A stretch of 41,290 nt of DNA, taken from NCBI GenBank assembly GCA_024278215.1, contig JAJRTR010000164.1, positions 1 to 41,290 of the forward strand, given 5' to 3'. This document shows, in pieces, positions 25,112 through 35,225 of the stretch; position 1 is the stretch's first letter, and every line of letters starts with the position of its first letter. The translations under genes and the position numbers were made by a program. The stretch comes from a bacterium. Lineage in GTDB: Bacteria > UBP15 > UBA6099 > JAJRTR01. The notes beneath the pieces are model-generated. The model had not been told where the DNA came from, did not search any database, and saw nothing but the letters and a program-made list of their open reading frames with translations.

Positions 25112-25314
25112 AATAGCTGATGCCGGTTCGAGTGTCAAACACAGCATTCAATGCGAAAGGGCGAGTTGTTACATGATTTGTGTTAAACCCAATACTGTGC
25201 AACCGACTGTAGCGGAGGCAGAATTTTGCAATCGGCTCTGCATACATAGTTGCTGAACGAAACCCCTAAAAGGCCTGTCAATAAAGGAAGAATTCAGGCA
25301 CTTAACTCATCCAT

Positions 25315-25343
25315 TTAACAGCAGGCGAATATAGTACTACAAT
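25315..25343 (+). promoter_or_regulatory. Sigma70-type promoter for the secreted protein at 25392
   Basis: TTAACA (25315-25320), a 17-base spacer and TACAAT (25338-25343). The predicted start is near 25350, about 40 bases before the ATG at 25392. Confidence 0.6.
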
Positions 25344-25391
25344 ATTCTACAATCTTTTTAGCGAACCAGTAATGTGGAGGAACAGGAATAT

Positions 25392-26783
25392 ATGAAAACT
25401 GCAAACAGGATATGCATGATTATTTCAGCGGCTATACTGCTCTTATTGCAGGCTGCAACACAAGCGCAGGAGAATGGAATCGGCAGTTTTCAATTCCTCA
25501 GGCAGGCTGGCGATATACCTGTTGAAATTACGGCATCGAGCCCCTCATGGAAGCAGACAATCGACACAGACACAGCGGGGGAAGCATTTATTGTGCTGAC
25601 GATATATTCACCCGACACATCGTGGCGCTCGAAAACAGAAAAAGGTCTTGTGCTCAAAACTTACTCCGATGGCGTGAACTATTCGGATATCGTGGTGTTC
25701 GGCGGCAAAGAAAAACTCGAATACACTGCTTACGTTGGTACTCTCGACGCTGGTGAGCATGAAATAGAGATCACCTTCGACAAAGAGAATTCGCCTGCGC
25801 CGGGCGGCACGGCTATTGTCGCTTCGGCGCAACTAAAAATCGTACCCGACGCACATCCCGAATATGTAGCTTATCAAAACTCGCCGATTCTTTATCTGCT
25901 CGATGGACAGGCCGTAAGCGACATTCCTCTGCTTATCTTCTACAGCATGAGCAACAATAGCGATACGACTATTCTGCACTACACAACAGTCTTCAGCAAC
26001 GAAGACGGCGGCACGGGCATACAGCCGATAATACTTATGGCTCAATGGGGCCGCACGACGGACATCGAGCTGATTTGCCGGGCCGTAATTGATAATTCAA
26101 CAGGCGACGTTCTCGAAATGCGGTATCAGAGCGACGGCCACAGCTTCAGCACATTTTCAGGTCGCAGGGTCAACGGGCACCCCGTGCTCAGAGTTTCCAC
26201 CAGCAACGGCATGTTCGACCAGGCCGGTGAAACCGCTGTAAAACTCGCGCCGATGCCGGTTCCATTCGTCAGCAATGGTCGCCCGCGTCCTTCTATTATG
26301 GACGATTACCCGTGGACATTCCGTATTATGAATGAAGAGATGTTCGCCGAAGACAAGGCGACCACAAAAAAGGGGCCTGTGTCAAAAGCACTGCTAAGCG
26401 ATGCACGTTCATATATTTATGTCGACTTCACCGCATCCAACAACAACGGAAAGCGCACTCTCGAATTTCTTGCCGAAATAAAAGGTAAAAAGAAGCGCTA
26501 CTCGTCGAATCCGCATCCTATGTTTTCTTATGAAAACAACTCCGGAATGCTGGCCAAAAGCGGCACATACAGAACGAATATAAAGATACCACTCGGAGCA
26601 AGGCCCGTGGATGTTACAAAAATCATTGTGCGCGGAACTGGAGAAGTCGACTACAATATTAAAGAAATAAAAACATTCATGCTCGGAAAAGACTATGTGC
26701 CGGAACCATATTTCTTTACCTTCAGGGGCGATGTTCATCTCACCCCGGAAAACAGAGAAGTTGAATTCCATGTTGTGCAATGA
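25392..26783 (+). CDS. Secreted protein of unknown function
   Basis: A 463-residue protein with a clear signal peptide (MKTANRICMIISAAILLLLQ, cleavage near TQAQE). The ATG at 25392 is preferred over a GTG at 25374 that overlaps the ribosome site (GTGGAGGAACAGGA). The mature chain looks beta-rich with two halves. The first includes AGEHEIEITFDKENSPAPGG, an Ig-like sandwich pattern. The middle is built around ILHYTTVFSNEDGG and LMAQWGRTTDIE, and the end has GTGEVDYNIKEIKTFMLGKD. Only the signal peptide contains a cysteine apart from one near the middle (IELICRAV). No enzyme motif was recognised. It has its own promoter at 25315-25343, and a FecR-domain gene follows 127 bases later. A periplasmic or surface role is likely; the family could not be named. 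Confidence 0.75.
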   Translation: MKTANRICMIISAAILLLLQAATQAQENGIGSFQFLRQAGDIPVEITASSPSWKQTIDTDTAGEAFIVLTIYSPDTSWRSKTEKGLVLKTYSDGVNYSDIVVFGGKEKLEYTAYVGTLDAGEHEIEITFDKENSPAPGGTAIVASAQLKIVPDAHPEYVAYQNSPILYLLDGQAVSDIPLLIFYSMSNNSDTTILHYTTVFSNEDGGTGIQPIILMAQWGRTTDIELICRAVIDNSTGDVLEMRYQSDGHSFSTFSGRRVNGHPVLRVSTSNGMFDQAGETAVKLAPMPVPFVSNGRPRPSIMDDYPWTFRIMNEEMFAEDKATTKKGPVSKALLSDARSYIYVDFTASNNNGKRTLEFLAEIKGKKKRYSSNPHPMFSYENNSGMLAKSGTYRTNIKIPLGARPVDVTKIIVRGTGEVDYNIKEIKTFMLGKDYVPEPYFFTFRGDVHLTPENREVEFHVVQ

Positions 26784-26910
26784 TATTCACACCGGGCTTT
26801 AACTTTTCAGCGTGTTTGTGATATTATTGATTTTGGGTTATGAAGCAAGTGCGGTGCCGACAATAAGGTTGACAGGACACTATCCACCCTGAAAAAAAGA
26901 GGAGTAAGAT

Positions 26911-27654
26911 ATGAAGAAGAGAATAACAATTACAAAAATTATGATAATCGCGCTGCTTTTCCTGCTTCCTGTTGTGTGTGTCGCGCAGGACGAAGAGGAA
27001 GACGACTGCACTGCATATATCGCCGGCATAACAGGCACTGCCGAGTTCCGGGTTAGCGAAGACGATGAATGGGAAGCGGTGGAGCTGGACATGTGCCTGA
27101 TGATAGGCGACATGCTGAGAACGAAGGAGAAGAGCGGCCTGGCGTTGAAATTCGGTGAGGCAGTAGATGTAAAAGTCAACGAGTCGTCAGAGCTGACGAT
27201 AAGTGCAATTGATGAGGATTCCGAAGAACCGAACCAGGTTGACCTTGAAATGGGCGAATTATGGAGCGAACTCGACAAGGAAAAAGAGGAGAACCTCGAA
27301 TTTCAGGTCGGCACGCCATCCGGTGTCGTTGCGGTCAGGGGTACGGAATTCAACGTGGCAGTCGACGAAGAGGGCAAGTCGAAAATCAATGTACTAAAAG
27401 GTGTCGTTAAAGTTTTCAATGACATGGGCGAAGTGTTTGCCAAGGCAGGCATGGCGACGGAATTGCTGGATGGAAAGCTGCCTGTCGAGCCGTTCGAATT
27501 CGATGTCGAAGCTTTCAAAAACAAACTTGATTCGTGGAAAGACCAGATATCGGTCGGCAAGATAAAAGAAGCGATGACACAGAAAATCGAAGAGAAGAAG
27601 GATGAAGTCAAAAAGAACATAAAGAAAAATATCGGCGGCAAATTCAAGTTCTGA
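26911..27654 (+). CDS. Exported FecR-domain protein
   Basis: A 247-residue protein. AGAGGAG sits 6 bases before the ATG, and a signal peptide ends near VVCVAQ. A short acidic linker follows (DEEEDD). Residues about 35-170 make a FecR domain: VKVNESSELTI, then VGTPSGVVAVRGTEFNVAV, the hallmark block, and VLKGVVKVFND. There is no membrane anchor or anti-sigma segment as in true FecR, so it belongs to the exported FecR-domain group found in cell-surface proteins. The C-terminal 60 residues are Lys/Glu-rich and helical (AMTQKIEEKKDEVKKNIKKN). The function of such proteins is poorly known; envelope binding is the usual guess. It is convergent with addA, with a 95-base gap holding a short repeat. 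Confidence 0.85.
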   Translation: MKKRITITKIMIIALLFLLPVVCVAQDEEEDDCTAYIAGITGTAEFRVSEDDEWEAVELDMCLMIGDMLRTKEKSGLALKFGEAVDVKVNESSELTISAIDEDSEEPNQVDLEMGELWSELDKEKEENLEFQVGTPSGVVAVRGTEFNVAVDEEGKSKINVLKGVVKVFNDMGEVFAKAGMATELLDGKLPVEPFEFDVEAFKNKLDSWKDQISVGKIKEAMTQKIEEKKDEVKKNIKKNIGGKFKF

Positions 27655-27691
27655 TAAATTACAGATGGATTGAGAATATTTCTAAACTATC

Positions 27692-27740
27692 GAGCAAGTT
27701 GCAAAATTCTGATTTTGCCGCGGTCGGTTGCAATTAACTC
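27692..27740 (+). repeat. Shortened relative of the MITE at 36537-36712
   Basis: These 49 bases begin GAGCAAGTTGCAAAATTCTG and end GTTGCAATTAACTC, so the ends are imperfect inverted repeats. The first 40 bases match the reverse complement of the right end of the 36.5-kb element at 34 positions (both contain TTCTGATT and GCGGTCGG). It lies between the convergent FecR-domain gene and addA and may also work as a hairpin terminator. Confidence 0.6.
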
Positions 27741-27749
27741 TCTCTCCCT

Positions 27750-30700
27750 TCAGGAGAAACCGGCTCTGAATTCCGCGAGCGCGGCAAGTTTTTCTTCCAA
27801 CATTTCTTCATGGCGGGCGATGTCTACGTGTGTTATTTCGAGCGCTTCGTAATATGTTCCGGTCTCAATGAAAAACAGTCCCGAAGTGACTCGCTCCGTT
27901 GCCGCGAGGCCCTTCATCGCGGCGAGTGCGTATATTTCAAGCTGCATTTTATACTCTTCCGCCTTCCCGGCTTCTTCGCCCATGCGGATTTTGTCGGTTT
28001 TATAGTCGATGATATGCCATGTTCCACCGCCGCCGTAGAGCATGTCGATCTTGCCGTTCACGTAGTGGTCGCCTGCTTTCAGAAGGAACGGCGTTTCTGC
28101 ATAGGAAACGCTCTTTTCTATCTGCGCGCCCAGGTCGGATTCAAGGAATGCCTTCGCTTTCGGTAGGAACTCATCTATGAGTTTTTTGCGGTCACTCCTC
28201 CTTGATACATTCAGGTTTATAAGGATGTTTTCAAAACGTTCTTCCAGCACATCACCGCCTGATCTGAAAATGGACTCGAACAACCGGTGTACTGCACTGC
28301 CCCTGGTGAGCGGGTCGGCCCCCGGGTTTCGAACGGAGCCGCGCGCGCTTTTCTTTCGCATTCCCGTCCACTGCGTCGGTATTTTAAGAATATGGTTTTT
28401 CCTGTATCTCTCGCGGTCCGTCACGAAGTCCTGCAATTCGGTCACAGATACCGATATGCTCCCGCGACCGCCGCCGGGTGTGCCGAGGTACTTTAGCTTA
28501 TCATTGGCGTTGTTTTGTTCAGTTTTCTCGTCAGGGCCGTCATTTAAAGATTCGATAAGTTCCTGCGCGGCGCAAAACTTTTTCTTTCTCTTATGCGCGG
28601 CGGCAGGCGGCATCTCCATTATCCACTGTACATAACCGGAAACACCGTCGCGTGTCTTTTCGTCGGCGAGTGCGAACTCGATTTCTTCACTCCATTTTTT
28701 TGCGGGCGTGTTATTATCATCATATTCTTCATCCGCAATTTCAGCCGGAGCCGCCGCGTCGTAGCCCGAAAGGACCAGGTAGTCTTCAGCGCGTGTACAG
28801 GCCACATACAGCAGCCTTTTCATCTCGTCGGTTTCGCGCATCCCGGCAAGGTCTTTGATAACATTATTGACGGCGGTGGAGTCGACACCGAAGTCATCGT
28901 CAGGGCCGCCCGGTGCACGGAAACCGATCTCGTAGCGTTCTTCGCCGAAATCCTCGATGCTTAAGATGCCGCCGCCGCCGCGATGATAGTAGTCCCCTAA
29001 TGAAACCACCACCACTACCGGAAATTCCAGCCCTTTCGATCCGTGTATTGTCATAAAACGGACAGCATCCGAGTCATCGTCGACAACAGGCGCTTCTCCG
29101 AGCCGCAGTTCCATGCGCTGCTGTTCCTCGAGGTGTTGAACGAAAGATAAAATGCCCGCGGAATATTCGCGCTCGTAACTTCTGGCTATGTCGATGAACT
29201 TTTCGATATTCCGGCGTTTCTGCAAGCCGTGCTCACCGACGGAATAGACTGCGAGCAGCCCTGTCTGTTCGAGAATTCGAAGTATCAGTTCCGGAACAGA
29301 CAGACGACCAGCCATTGCGCTCCATTTCCTGAGCCTGTCCACGGCATACGCGGCAGGGCTGTCGTCCGCTCCATCGCACTTTACATATTTCTTCAGCCTG
29401 TCGAAAAAATGTCTGCCGCTCACGCGCGAAATGCGAAACAGAGTTTCATCGCTAAGTCCGAACATCGGAGACCTGAGCGCTCCGGCGAGGCTCACTTCGT
29501 CGCGCGGATCGGCGAGCCAGCCGAGTATGTTCATCAGGTCCGCCACTTCCTGCCGCTCGTAAAAACCGAAACCGCCGACATTCAGGAAGTCTATCCCCTC
29601 GCGCCTGAATGCTTCCTCGTATTCCGTTATGTGAGTCCTTGCGCGGAACAGCACGGCGATATCCTTATGACGCAGCGGTCTCGCGCTCTCATTCTCTTTA
29701 TCCATAACGAGAAATTCATCGCTACGCCGCAACATTTCAGAAAGGTGACAGGCCGCCATTTCCGCCTCGAACTCGTGGCGCGACGCATAATTTTCCTTCA
29801 TCTCATCAGGGACCGCGCCACTGAGAACATGAACACGCATCGCGGGCGACAGTTCATTTTTCTCCGTGTCGCCAACATTCATGCCTGCTGTTTTATCGCC
29901 TTGAAACACTCTGCGCCACATCTTCTCGCGGCCGGAACGAATGTTTTCGCAGGTAATGTGTGGCAGCAGGCCGGTCGTGTCTCTCGACGCGAAAATCTTT
30001 TCGAACATCACATTGAAAAATTGTATCAGGTCGGGATGTGAGCGGAAGTTTACATCGAGTTCGAGCCGCGAATCGATATTCATCGAAGCATTGTTCGCAT
30101 CAAGTTCCCTTGTCGCCCTGTCGAACACCCGAACATCAGCGCCCCGGAAGGCGTATATGCTCTGCTTCTCATCGCCCACAAGGAACACATTCTCGCTTAT
30201 AGCGCCCTGCTCATCTCTGGCTATCAAACTGATTATCTCCCACTGGAGCTGATTTGTATCCTGGAATTCGTCGACCATAATAAAACGGTACTGCCGCCTG
30301 AGTTCGCGTGCTACAGACGGGTGATTTTTCAACATCCGCCGGGTTTTTTCCTGCAGATCGTCGAAGTCAAGCATGCGACCGCAGCCTTTCGCCTTTTCAT
30401 AATGATCGCGCGCCGCCAGAAAAGTCCGTGCGAGTGCCCGGTGCACTGCTGCATAGGCATAATCCCGCACATTCATCCTGTATGAGAGCACATTTCTCGC
30501 CCACTCCCGCAACACTTTGCCGATGCTTTTAAACTCCTGTAAATGGTCTTCAGCCCATTTTTTCTTCGAGCCGTAGGAAAAGTTCAGACTGCTGAGATCA
30601 TCTATTGCGCCTGGAGGTATGTTTCCTTCTCCACATATCTTTTCGAGCGCGGCTACCGACGTCTCCCACATCGGGTAGGCCCTGTCGCTCGTGTCGGTGC

Positions 30701-31463
30701 ATATCAGCGATTCCATTCTTTCGAGCAGTCTGTCAAAATCGGAAATGTCGCGAAGTTTATTGATCCAATCGTTGCAAAGACTCTCATGTCGTGCACGTAT
30801 ATCCTGATCGGACATTACAGAGAATTCCTTCGCCCAGGCGAGTGATTTGTGGCGTACATTGAAAAGTTGTTCGAGCGCATCCGCGATTTGACGCCGCGAC
30901 CACAGACGCGATAGTGTCAGCAAATCATCCGAACCGTCTTCTGCCGCCCTGCCGATGAATTCATCGACGGCATCACGCAACAGGAAAACCTGCTGCGTAT
31001 CGTCCAGCACGACGAACTCGGGGTCCACATCGGCTTCGAGAGGGTAGTCGCGAAGCAGCGATGCGCATAACGAATGAATTGTCGAAACACGCGCGTCCGA
31101 CATCGAATCAAGTGTAGTTTCCCAGAATTTTATCCTGGAGAAATACGCGCCGCTCACATTATCGGTCGTGGCACTGTGCCCCTGGCGCGTACTTTCCGAT
31201 TCCGAATACTTATCGCGCCCGGCCCTGTCAGCGAGGCCCGATATTCTGGCCCTCACTTCACGCATGATGCGGCTTTTCATCTCCGCCGCAGCCATTTCCG
31301 TGAAAGTGATTGCAATAATATTATCGACCGTGGCGCTGCCGCTTTCGAGGATGGAAAGGTAACGCTCCGTGAGCACCATGGTCTTGCCCGAACCGGCCCC
31401 GGCCCGCAGCGCCACGTGTCTGTCGTGCGCCAGCGCACGCTTCTGCCTCTCAGTCAACCCCAT
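27750..31463 (-). CDS. addA: AddA-type ATP-dependent helicase/nuclease (UvrD superfamily)
   Basis: A 1237-residue SF1 helicase with a C-terminal PD-(D/E)XK nuclease; with AddB it resects double-strand breaks for recombination. Walker A is AGAGSGKT (residues 21-28) and Walker B is MVDEFQDTN. Motif III is VGDEKQSIYAFRGAD, motif V includes TIHGSKGLEFPVV, and motif VI is LYVACTRAEDYL. The nuclease core is D1140, then D1153-Y-K1155, with Q1174-x3-Y1178, the QxxxY motif of the AddAB/RecB nucleases. The length is typical of AddA (about 1200). Start ATG 31463 has GAGGAGG 7 bases upstream and overlaps the end of the addB-like gene by 14 bases, so the two are translated together. RecB is the alternative label, but the nuclease-bearing partner favours AddA. 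Confidence 0.93.
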   Translation of the reverse strand: MGLTERQKRALAHDRHVALRAGAGSGKTMVLTERYLSILESGSATVDNIIAITFTEMAAAEMKSRIMREVRARISGLADRAGRDKYSESESTRQGHSATTDNVSGAYFSRIKFWETTLDSMSDARVSTIHSLCASLLRDYPLEADVDPEFVVLDDTQQVFLLRDAVDEFIGRAAEDGSDDLLTLSRLWSRRQIADALEQLFNVRHKSLAWAKEFSVMSDQDIRARHESLCNDWINKLRDISDFDRLLERMESLICTDTSDRAYPMWETSVAALEKICGEGNIPPGAIDDLSSLNFSYGSKKKWAEDHLQEFKSIGKVLREWARNVLSYRMNVRDYAYAAVHRALARTFLAARDHYEKAKGCGRMLDFDDLQEKTRRMLKNHPSVARELRRQYRFIMVDEFQDTNQLQWEIISLIARDEQGAISENVFLVGDEKQSIYAFRGADVRVFDRATRELDANNASMNIDSRLELDVNFRSHPDLIQFFNVMFEKIFASRDTTGLLPHITCENIRSGREKMWRRVFQGDKTAGMNVGDTEKNELSPAMRVHVLSGAVPDEMKENYASRHEFEAEMAACHLSEMLRRSDEFLVMDKENESARPLRHKDIAVLFRARTHITEYEEAFRREGIDFLNVGGFGFYERQEVADLMNILGWLADPRDEVSLAGALRSPMFGLSDETLFRISRVSGRHFFDRLKKYVKCDGADDSPAAYAVDRLRKWSAMAGRLSVPELILRILEQTGLLAVYSVGEHGLQKRRNIEKFIDIARSYEREYSAGILSFVQHLEEQQRMELRLGEAPVVDDDSDAVRFMTIHGSKGLEFPVVVVVSLGDYYHRGGGGILSIEDFGEERYEIGFRAPGGPDDDFGVDSTAVNNVIKDLAGMRETDEMKRLLYVACTRAEDYLVLSGYDAAAPAEIADEEYDDNNTPAKKWSEEIEFALADEKTRDGVSGYVQWIMEMPPAAAHKRKKKFCAAQELIESLNDGPDEKTEQNNANDKLKYLGTPGGGRGSISVSVTELQDFVTDRERYRKNHILKIPTQWTGMRKKSARGSVRNPGADPLTRGSAVHRLFESIFRSGGDVLEERFENILINLNVSRRSDRKKLIDEFLPKAKAFLESDLGAQIEKSVSYAETPFLLKAGDHYVNGKIDMLYGGGGTWHIIDYKTDKIRMGEEAGKAEEYKMQLEIYALAAMKGLAATERVTSGLFFIETGTYYEALEITHVDIARHEEMLEEKLAALAEFRAGFS

Positions 31464-34400
31464 TTACGGCCTCCTCACGCAGCGGGTCGCGAATATACAT
31501 AGTTGCCGACACCGCGTCTGTGCATGATTTTTTCAGTGCAAACTCCATCCGCACCGTGTCCAGTCTGCATATCCGGCTGAACTCGCAATATGAACATCCG
31601 GCAACTGGCGGCGACTCGAATGTAGTCTGAAAATGCCCGGAGACAATCGCTCTCACAACAGCCTCGATTCTGCTTTCCGCATTCGCAAGCTCTTCCCTGA
31701 AAGCTTCGTCCGAAAGGATGCCGCTCTTTTTGTTTGTGACGATGAAAGCGCCGTCGTCATATTTCTTAGATACAAAATTCTCGTTAGCAATGAAAACATT
31801 TCTACCCTCGTGACCGGGTTTGAGGCTGTCGTAAGCAGCGCCGATCAATTCGTCGTGCGGGCTCAGCATCGAACTTGTAAGCAGCATATAAAGGGGCAAC
31901 TGGAAATCGAGCCCCTCCAGAGTAAGTTTTATATTACGCGGCGCGCCGGTCTTATAATCTATCACCATCCATCCCCTGCCGCCGCCGTCAATTTCAGCGA
32001 TGTCTATCCTGTCTACAAAACCACTGAAACACACTTTTCCACCTTCCACCTCACATGTCCAACCGGCAGGAACCCGCATCCCGGCGCAGGGGGCATCGTT
32101 GCCGCCTTCCGCGCCGCCGCAGGGGAATTCGGTTTCGAAATACGCCGGTTGCAAACCTGCTGGAAGCTCACTTTCCCTTCGCAGGAACTTCAGAAGCAGC
32201 CCAGGCGGTCTCACGATCTCGATGTCTCCATCGGCGCATGCGATCTTTTCCACAACGGCATTTTCATCGCTGAGCCCCGCAAGAAGCTGTTCTTTGTAGC
32301 GATCCCAGAAAAAACCTTTGAACGGCATTTTCGCAAGCAACTTTTCAGCAATGTCGAGAAGTTGTTGACGTGCGTCATCGAAATTATCGGGTGTAACTCT
32401 CACTGCAATATGCGTTTCAGGGTCGAGCCGGTTTTCGTAGAATTTCTGGAGAATCTCATGTACGAGAGACCCGGTGGTAGCGGGAGAAATCTCCTCCTCG
32501 ACCTCTTCCGGTGCGGCGAGATCGAGAACATACCGGGAACAGAAAAACTTAAAAGGGCAACGCGCGTAAGTTTCGAGCCGTGTCGAGGAAAAGGGTTTTC
32601 CCGATGAAATAAATCTTTCGCGCAGTTCTTTCAGCAGCCCGGCGTCATTAACCTGACCGTCGAAACTGCCCAGCGTGTCGGCACCTCGCTGGTGTTCGAC
32701 AAGGCAACCTCTGAGCATAGCACGGAAATAATCCGCACGTATCGCCGCCTGCGGCGTCCTCATCATTGCGGCTGTCTCCGCGCGAACGGAGTCATTTTCA
32801 TTACTGGTAGTCTCCGATACAATCGTCTGCCACTGCAGAAGCGTAAACGGTTTTTCAGGTGGCGGTTCACCGATCTCTTCTATCGCCGTCACCAGTTCCA
32901 GTTCGTTCATGAAGTCCGACCTGACGCACTCGCTTTCGCCGTCCCACAACGGGTAAGAAAGGACTATGGCGTGGACACTGGAGATCAGGCTGTAGAAGAT
33001 GAGCCTGTCCTCCGACGGGTCTGCCATGATGGACTTGAGGCCTATCTTTTTACGGTCTTCGTTTTTAAAGATGAAAGGCCGTCCCGCGCACGCCGGAAAC
33101 TCACCGTCGATCAGGCCACCCATATACAGTTTGCCGATCTCCAGCCCTCTTGTCTCGTATAGGCCCATGACATCCACGCCGCCCCCGCATCCGGGCCTCA
33201 TGTAGCGGCCACCCCGCACCGCCACCTTCACATAACTGTTCAACGCAGACACTGTCGCGCATTCTTCATCGGCAACAAGAGAAAGAGCGGACCTGCAATC
33301 ATCGAGCGCATCATAAAGAGCCGCAAGCGCGGCCGCATTCGCCGCCTTCGCTGATTCGTTCAGATCGGGAGGGCCGCCCAGATAGATATTCTTCTCAAAA
33401 TCCAGTAGCGCAAGTGTATCTGCTATCCCGTCGAAGTAGTCGTCGAGCGAAACAGTCTTTCGGGTAAAGGGGCGCAGCAGATCTACCATCCGCTCGAAGA
33501 CCGCGCGATAGAAATCGAGCTCGTCGACCCTTCTTTGTGCGCGCTCCGCCTCATGCTTTTCGTCGTCGCAGTCGCGTTCGTTCCTGTGGACCTCCTTCAC
33601 GAGCCACGCGCGACGTCGCTCGAATTTTCGCAGCCAGTCCTTTTCTCCTCCATTAAGTTTACCGCCGGTCACCATCGCGTCACGCGCCACAGTATCCATC
33701 CGTGATGCTGAAAAGACAAACCGAGAATCGCCGGAAATATTGTCGAAAGAAAAGAAAGTTGAAGCGGCCATCTTATAAACAGCAGTCCGCGCAAACCCGG
33801 ATTCCACAACATCGATAATGCTAAGAAACGCACCGGCCACGGGCGATGCGCCGAGTGAATCGCCGGCTGCCTCACTGAACGCAATGCCGTATCTCGGGAA
33901 CCACTGCCGTATCATCGGCATGTAGCTTTCGAGCGACGGAAAAACTACGCTGACATCTTCGGGCGCCGCCACGCCCTCCACCAAGTCTTTTTTTATGGCG
34001 GCTGCAATTCTCTTAACTTCATCCTCACGGTTTCGCGCCTTTATCAGCTTGATGCCGACACCTGCCGGCACACCTTCCCTTTTGTCGATAACGCTCACAA
34101 ACATATTTTCATGCGCGGCGGGTCTCATCACTTTCACACCCGGATTCGAGTTGTAGTTTTCAGTTATCGCAACATCCAGCTTCGACAGAAACCGTGCGGT
34201 GTTGTCGGGCAGCACAAAAACTTTTTTCATCCGTTTCTTTTCGCCCTCTTCAGGACCGGCGGTCGCCAGCGCGAACACCGTCCGCTCAGCATTCCCGATA
34301 AGGGCGGCGACAAACTTTTTCTGGAGCGGATTGAAGTCGTAGAAACCGTCCCACACGAATAGTCCCACTCCGGGCAGAACAGATTCCAGACCTTCTCTTG

Positions 34401-34992
34401 CTATGTATTCAGTACAACGGGCTATCACATCTTCCCGGTCGAGCAGCACCCTGCCGTCGCCCTCTCCGCCGGAAGAACTACGCGCAGTATATGCCTCGAA
34501 AACCCTCATGAAGTCTTCCACGACAACAGGCGAGGCGTTCAACCTGTGTGCCGCGCACAATTTGCGAAGTGTACCGGCGTCAGGAACATCGTTCTGCTTC
34601 AGTTCGGAAATCAGTGCCGCAATTTTCGTCACGTAGCCGGTGAAGCCGGGACGCCCCCCCAGCATTTGCAGTTCAGAACCGCCGTGCAACAGAACGTCCT
34701 CGATAAGCACAGCTCCTTTAGTCCCGTTCAGCAACGGTTCGCTTACGGCGGCGGCGGCGACATGGTCTATAAGATTCTCTAACGTGATCACCATGCCGCC
34801 GACGAGAGCACCGCCACAGCTCTCGGCGATAATGGAGCGTATCTGTCGCGCTTTTCTCGATGTGGGAACAATGTAGCGCGATTCACAATCTGAAAAAACG
34901 CTGCACACATGCCGGTCGAATATGTACCTGTTCAGCAACAACCGCGAATCTACAGTCCGATTCTGGAAATATTCGATTATCAGTTCAGGCAT
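31450..34992 (-). CDS. addB: AddB-type nuclease subunit
   Basis: A 1180-residue partner of AddA. The C-terminal nuclease has the iron-sulphur arrangement C812 (in YARCPFKFFC) ... C1133-x2-C1136-x5-C1142, and the catalytic core D1012-Y-K1014 with Q1031-x3-Y1035. The central region is an inactivated helicase fold (for example GLYETRGLEIGKLYMGGLID). Near the N-terminus, where Firmicute AddB has a Walker A loop, the sequence reads YIVPTSRKARQIRSI without GxGKT, so ATP binding is not expected. In that respect it resembles the AddB of Gram-negative bacteria. The ATG at 34992 has GGAGCG 8 bases upstream. It is first of a two-gene operon with addA. The assignment is strong from the nuclease motifs and the context. 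Confidence 0.88.
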   Translation of the reverse strand: MPELIIEYFQNRTVDSRLLLNRYIFDRHVCSVFSDCESRYIVPTSRKARQIRSIIAESCGGALVGGMVITLENLIDHVAAAAVSEPLLNGTKGAVLIEDVLLHGGSELQMLGGRPGFTGYVTKIAALISELKQNDVPDAGTLRKLCAAHRLNASPVVVEDFMRVFEAYTARSSSGGEGDGRVLLDREDVIARCTEYIAREGLESVLPGVGLFVWDGFYDFNPLQKKFVAALIGNAERTVFALATAGPEEGEKKRMKKVFVLPDNTARFLSKLDVAITENYNSNPGVKVMRPAAHENMFVSVIDKREGVPAGVGIKLIKARNREDEVKRIAAAIKKDLVEGVAAPEDVSVVFPSLESYMPMIRQWFPRYGIAFSEAAGDSLGASPVAGAFLSIIDVVESGFARTAVYKMAASTFFSFDNISGDSRFVFSASRMDTVARDAMVTGGKLNGGEKDWLRKFERRRAWLVKEVHRNERDCDDEKHEAERAQRRVDELDFYRAVFERMVDLLRPFTRKTVSLDDYFDGIADTLALLDFEKNIYLGGPPDLNESAKAANAAALAALYDALDDCRSALSLVADEECATVSALNSYVKVAVRGGRYMRPGCGGGVDVMGLYETRGLEIGKLYMGGLIDGEFPACAGRPFIFKNEDRKKIGLKSIMADPSEDRLIFYSLISSVHAIVLSYPLWDGESECVRSDFMNELELVTAIEEIGEPPPEKPFTLLQWQTIVSETTSNENDSVRAETAAMMRTPQAAIRADYFRAMLRGCLVEHQRGADTLGSFDGQVNDAGLLKELRERFISSGKPFSSTRLETYARCPFKFFCSRYVLDLAAPEEVEEEISPATTGSLVHEILQKFYENRLDPETHIAVRVTPDNFDDARQQLLDIAEKLLAKMPFKGFFWDRYKEQLLAGLSDENAVVEKIACADGDIEIVRPPGLLLKFLRRESELPAGLQPAYFETEFPCGGAEGGNDAPCAGMRVPAGWTCEVEGGKVCFSGFVDRIDIAEIDGGGRGWMVIDYKTGAPRNIKLTLEGLDFQLPLYMLLTSSMLSPHDELIGAAYDSLKPGHEGRNVFIANENFVSKKYDDGAFIVTNKKSGILSDEAFREELANAESRIEAVVRAIVSGHFQTTFESPPVAGCSYCEFSRICRLDTVRMEFALKKSCTDAVSATMYIRDPLREEAVNGVD

Positions 34993-35225
34993 AAAGGCAC
35001 GCTCCGTTTACGTTATCAGTACATTATAAACATGTGTTGCGACATAATAAAACTACCATCGCTGCATAATTATCTCAAACAATATTGCGGCAGGGAAAAG
35101 TTTATTGAAAAAAACATGAGATTATTGTCAGGCGCGGTTTCGAGGGGACAGCGCTTATAATAAATGTAAAATATGCACAGAAAACAGTGGGGGCAGTCGC
35201 TTGCAGGCCGACTGCAATATAACGC

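Noticed and set aside
31633-32607. Plus-strand frame of 324 codons opposite addB
   Set aside because: The minus strand carries conserved nuclease motifs here; the plus frame has no family features.
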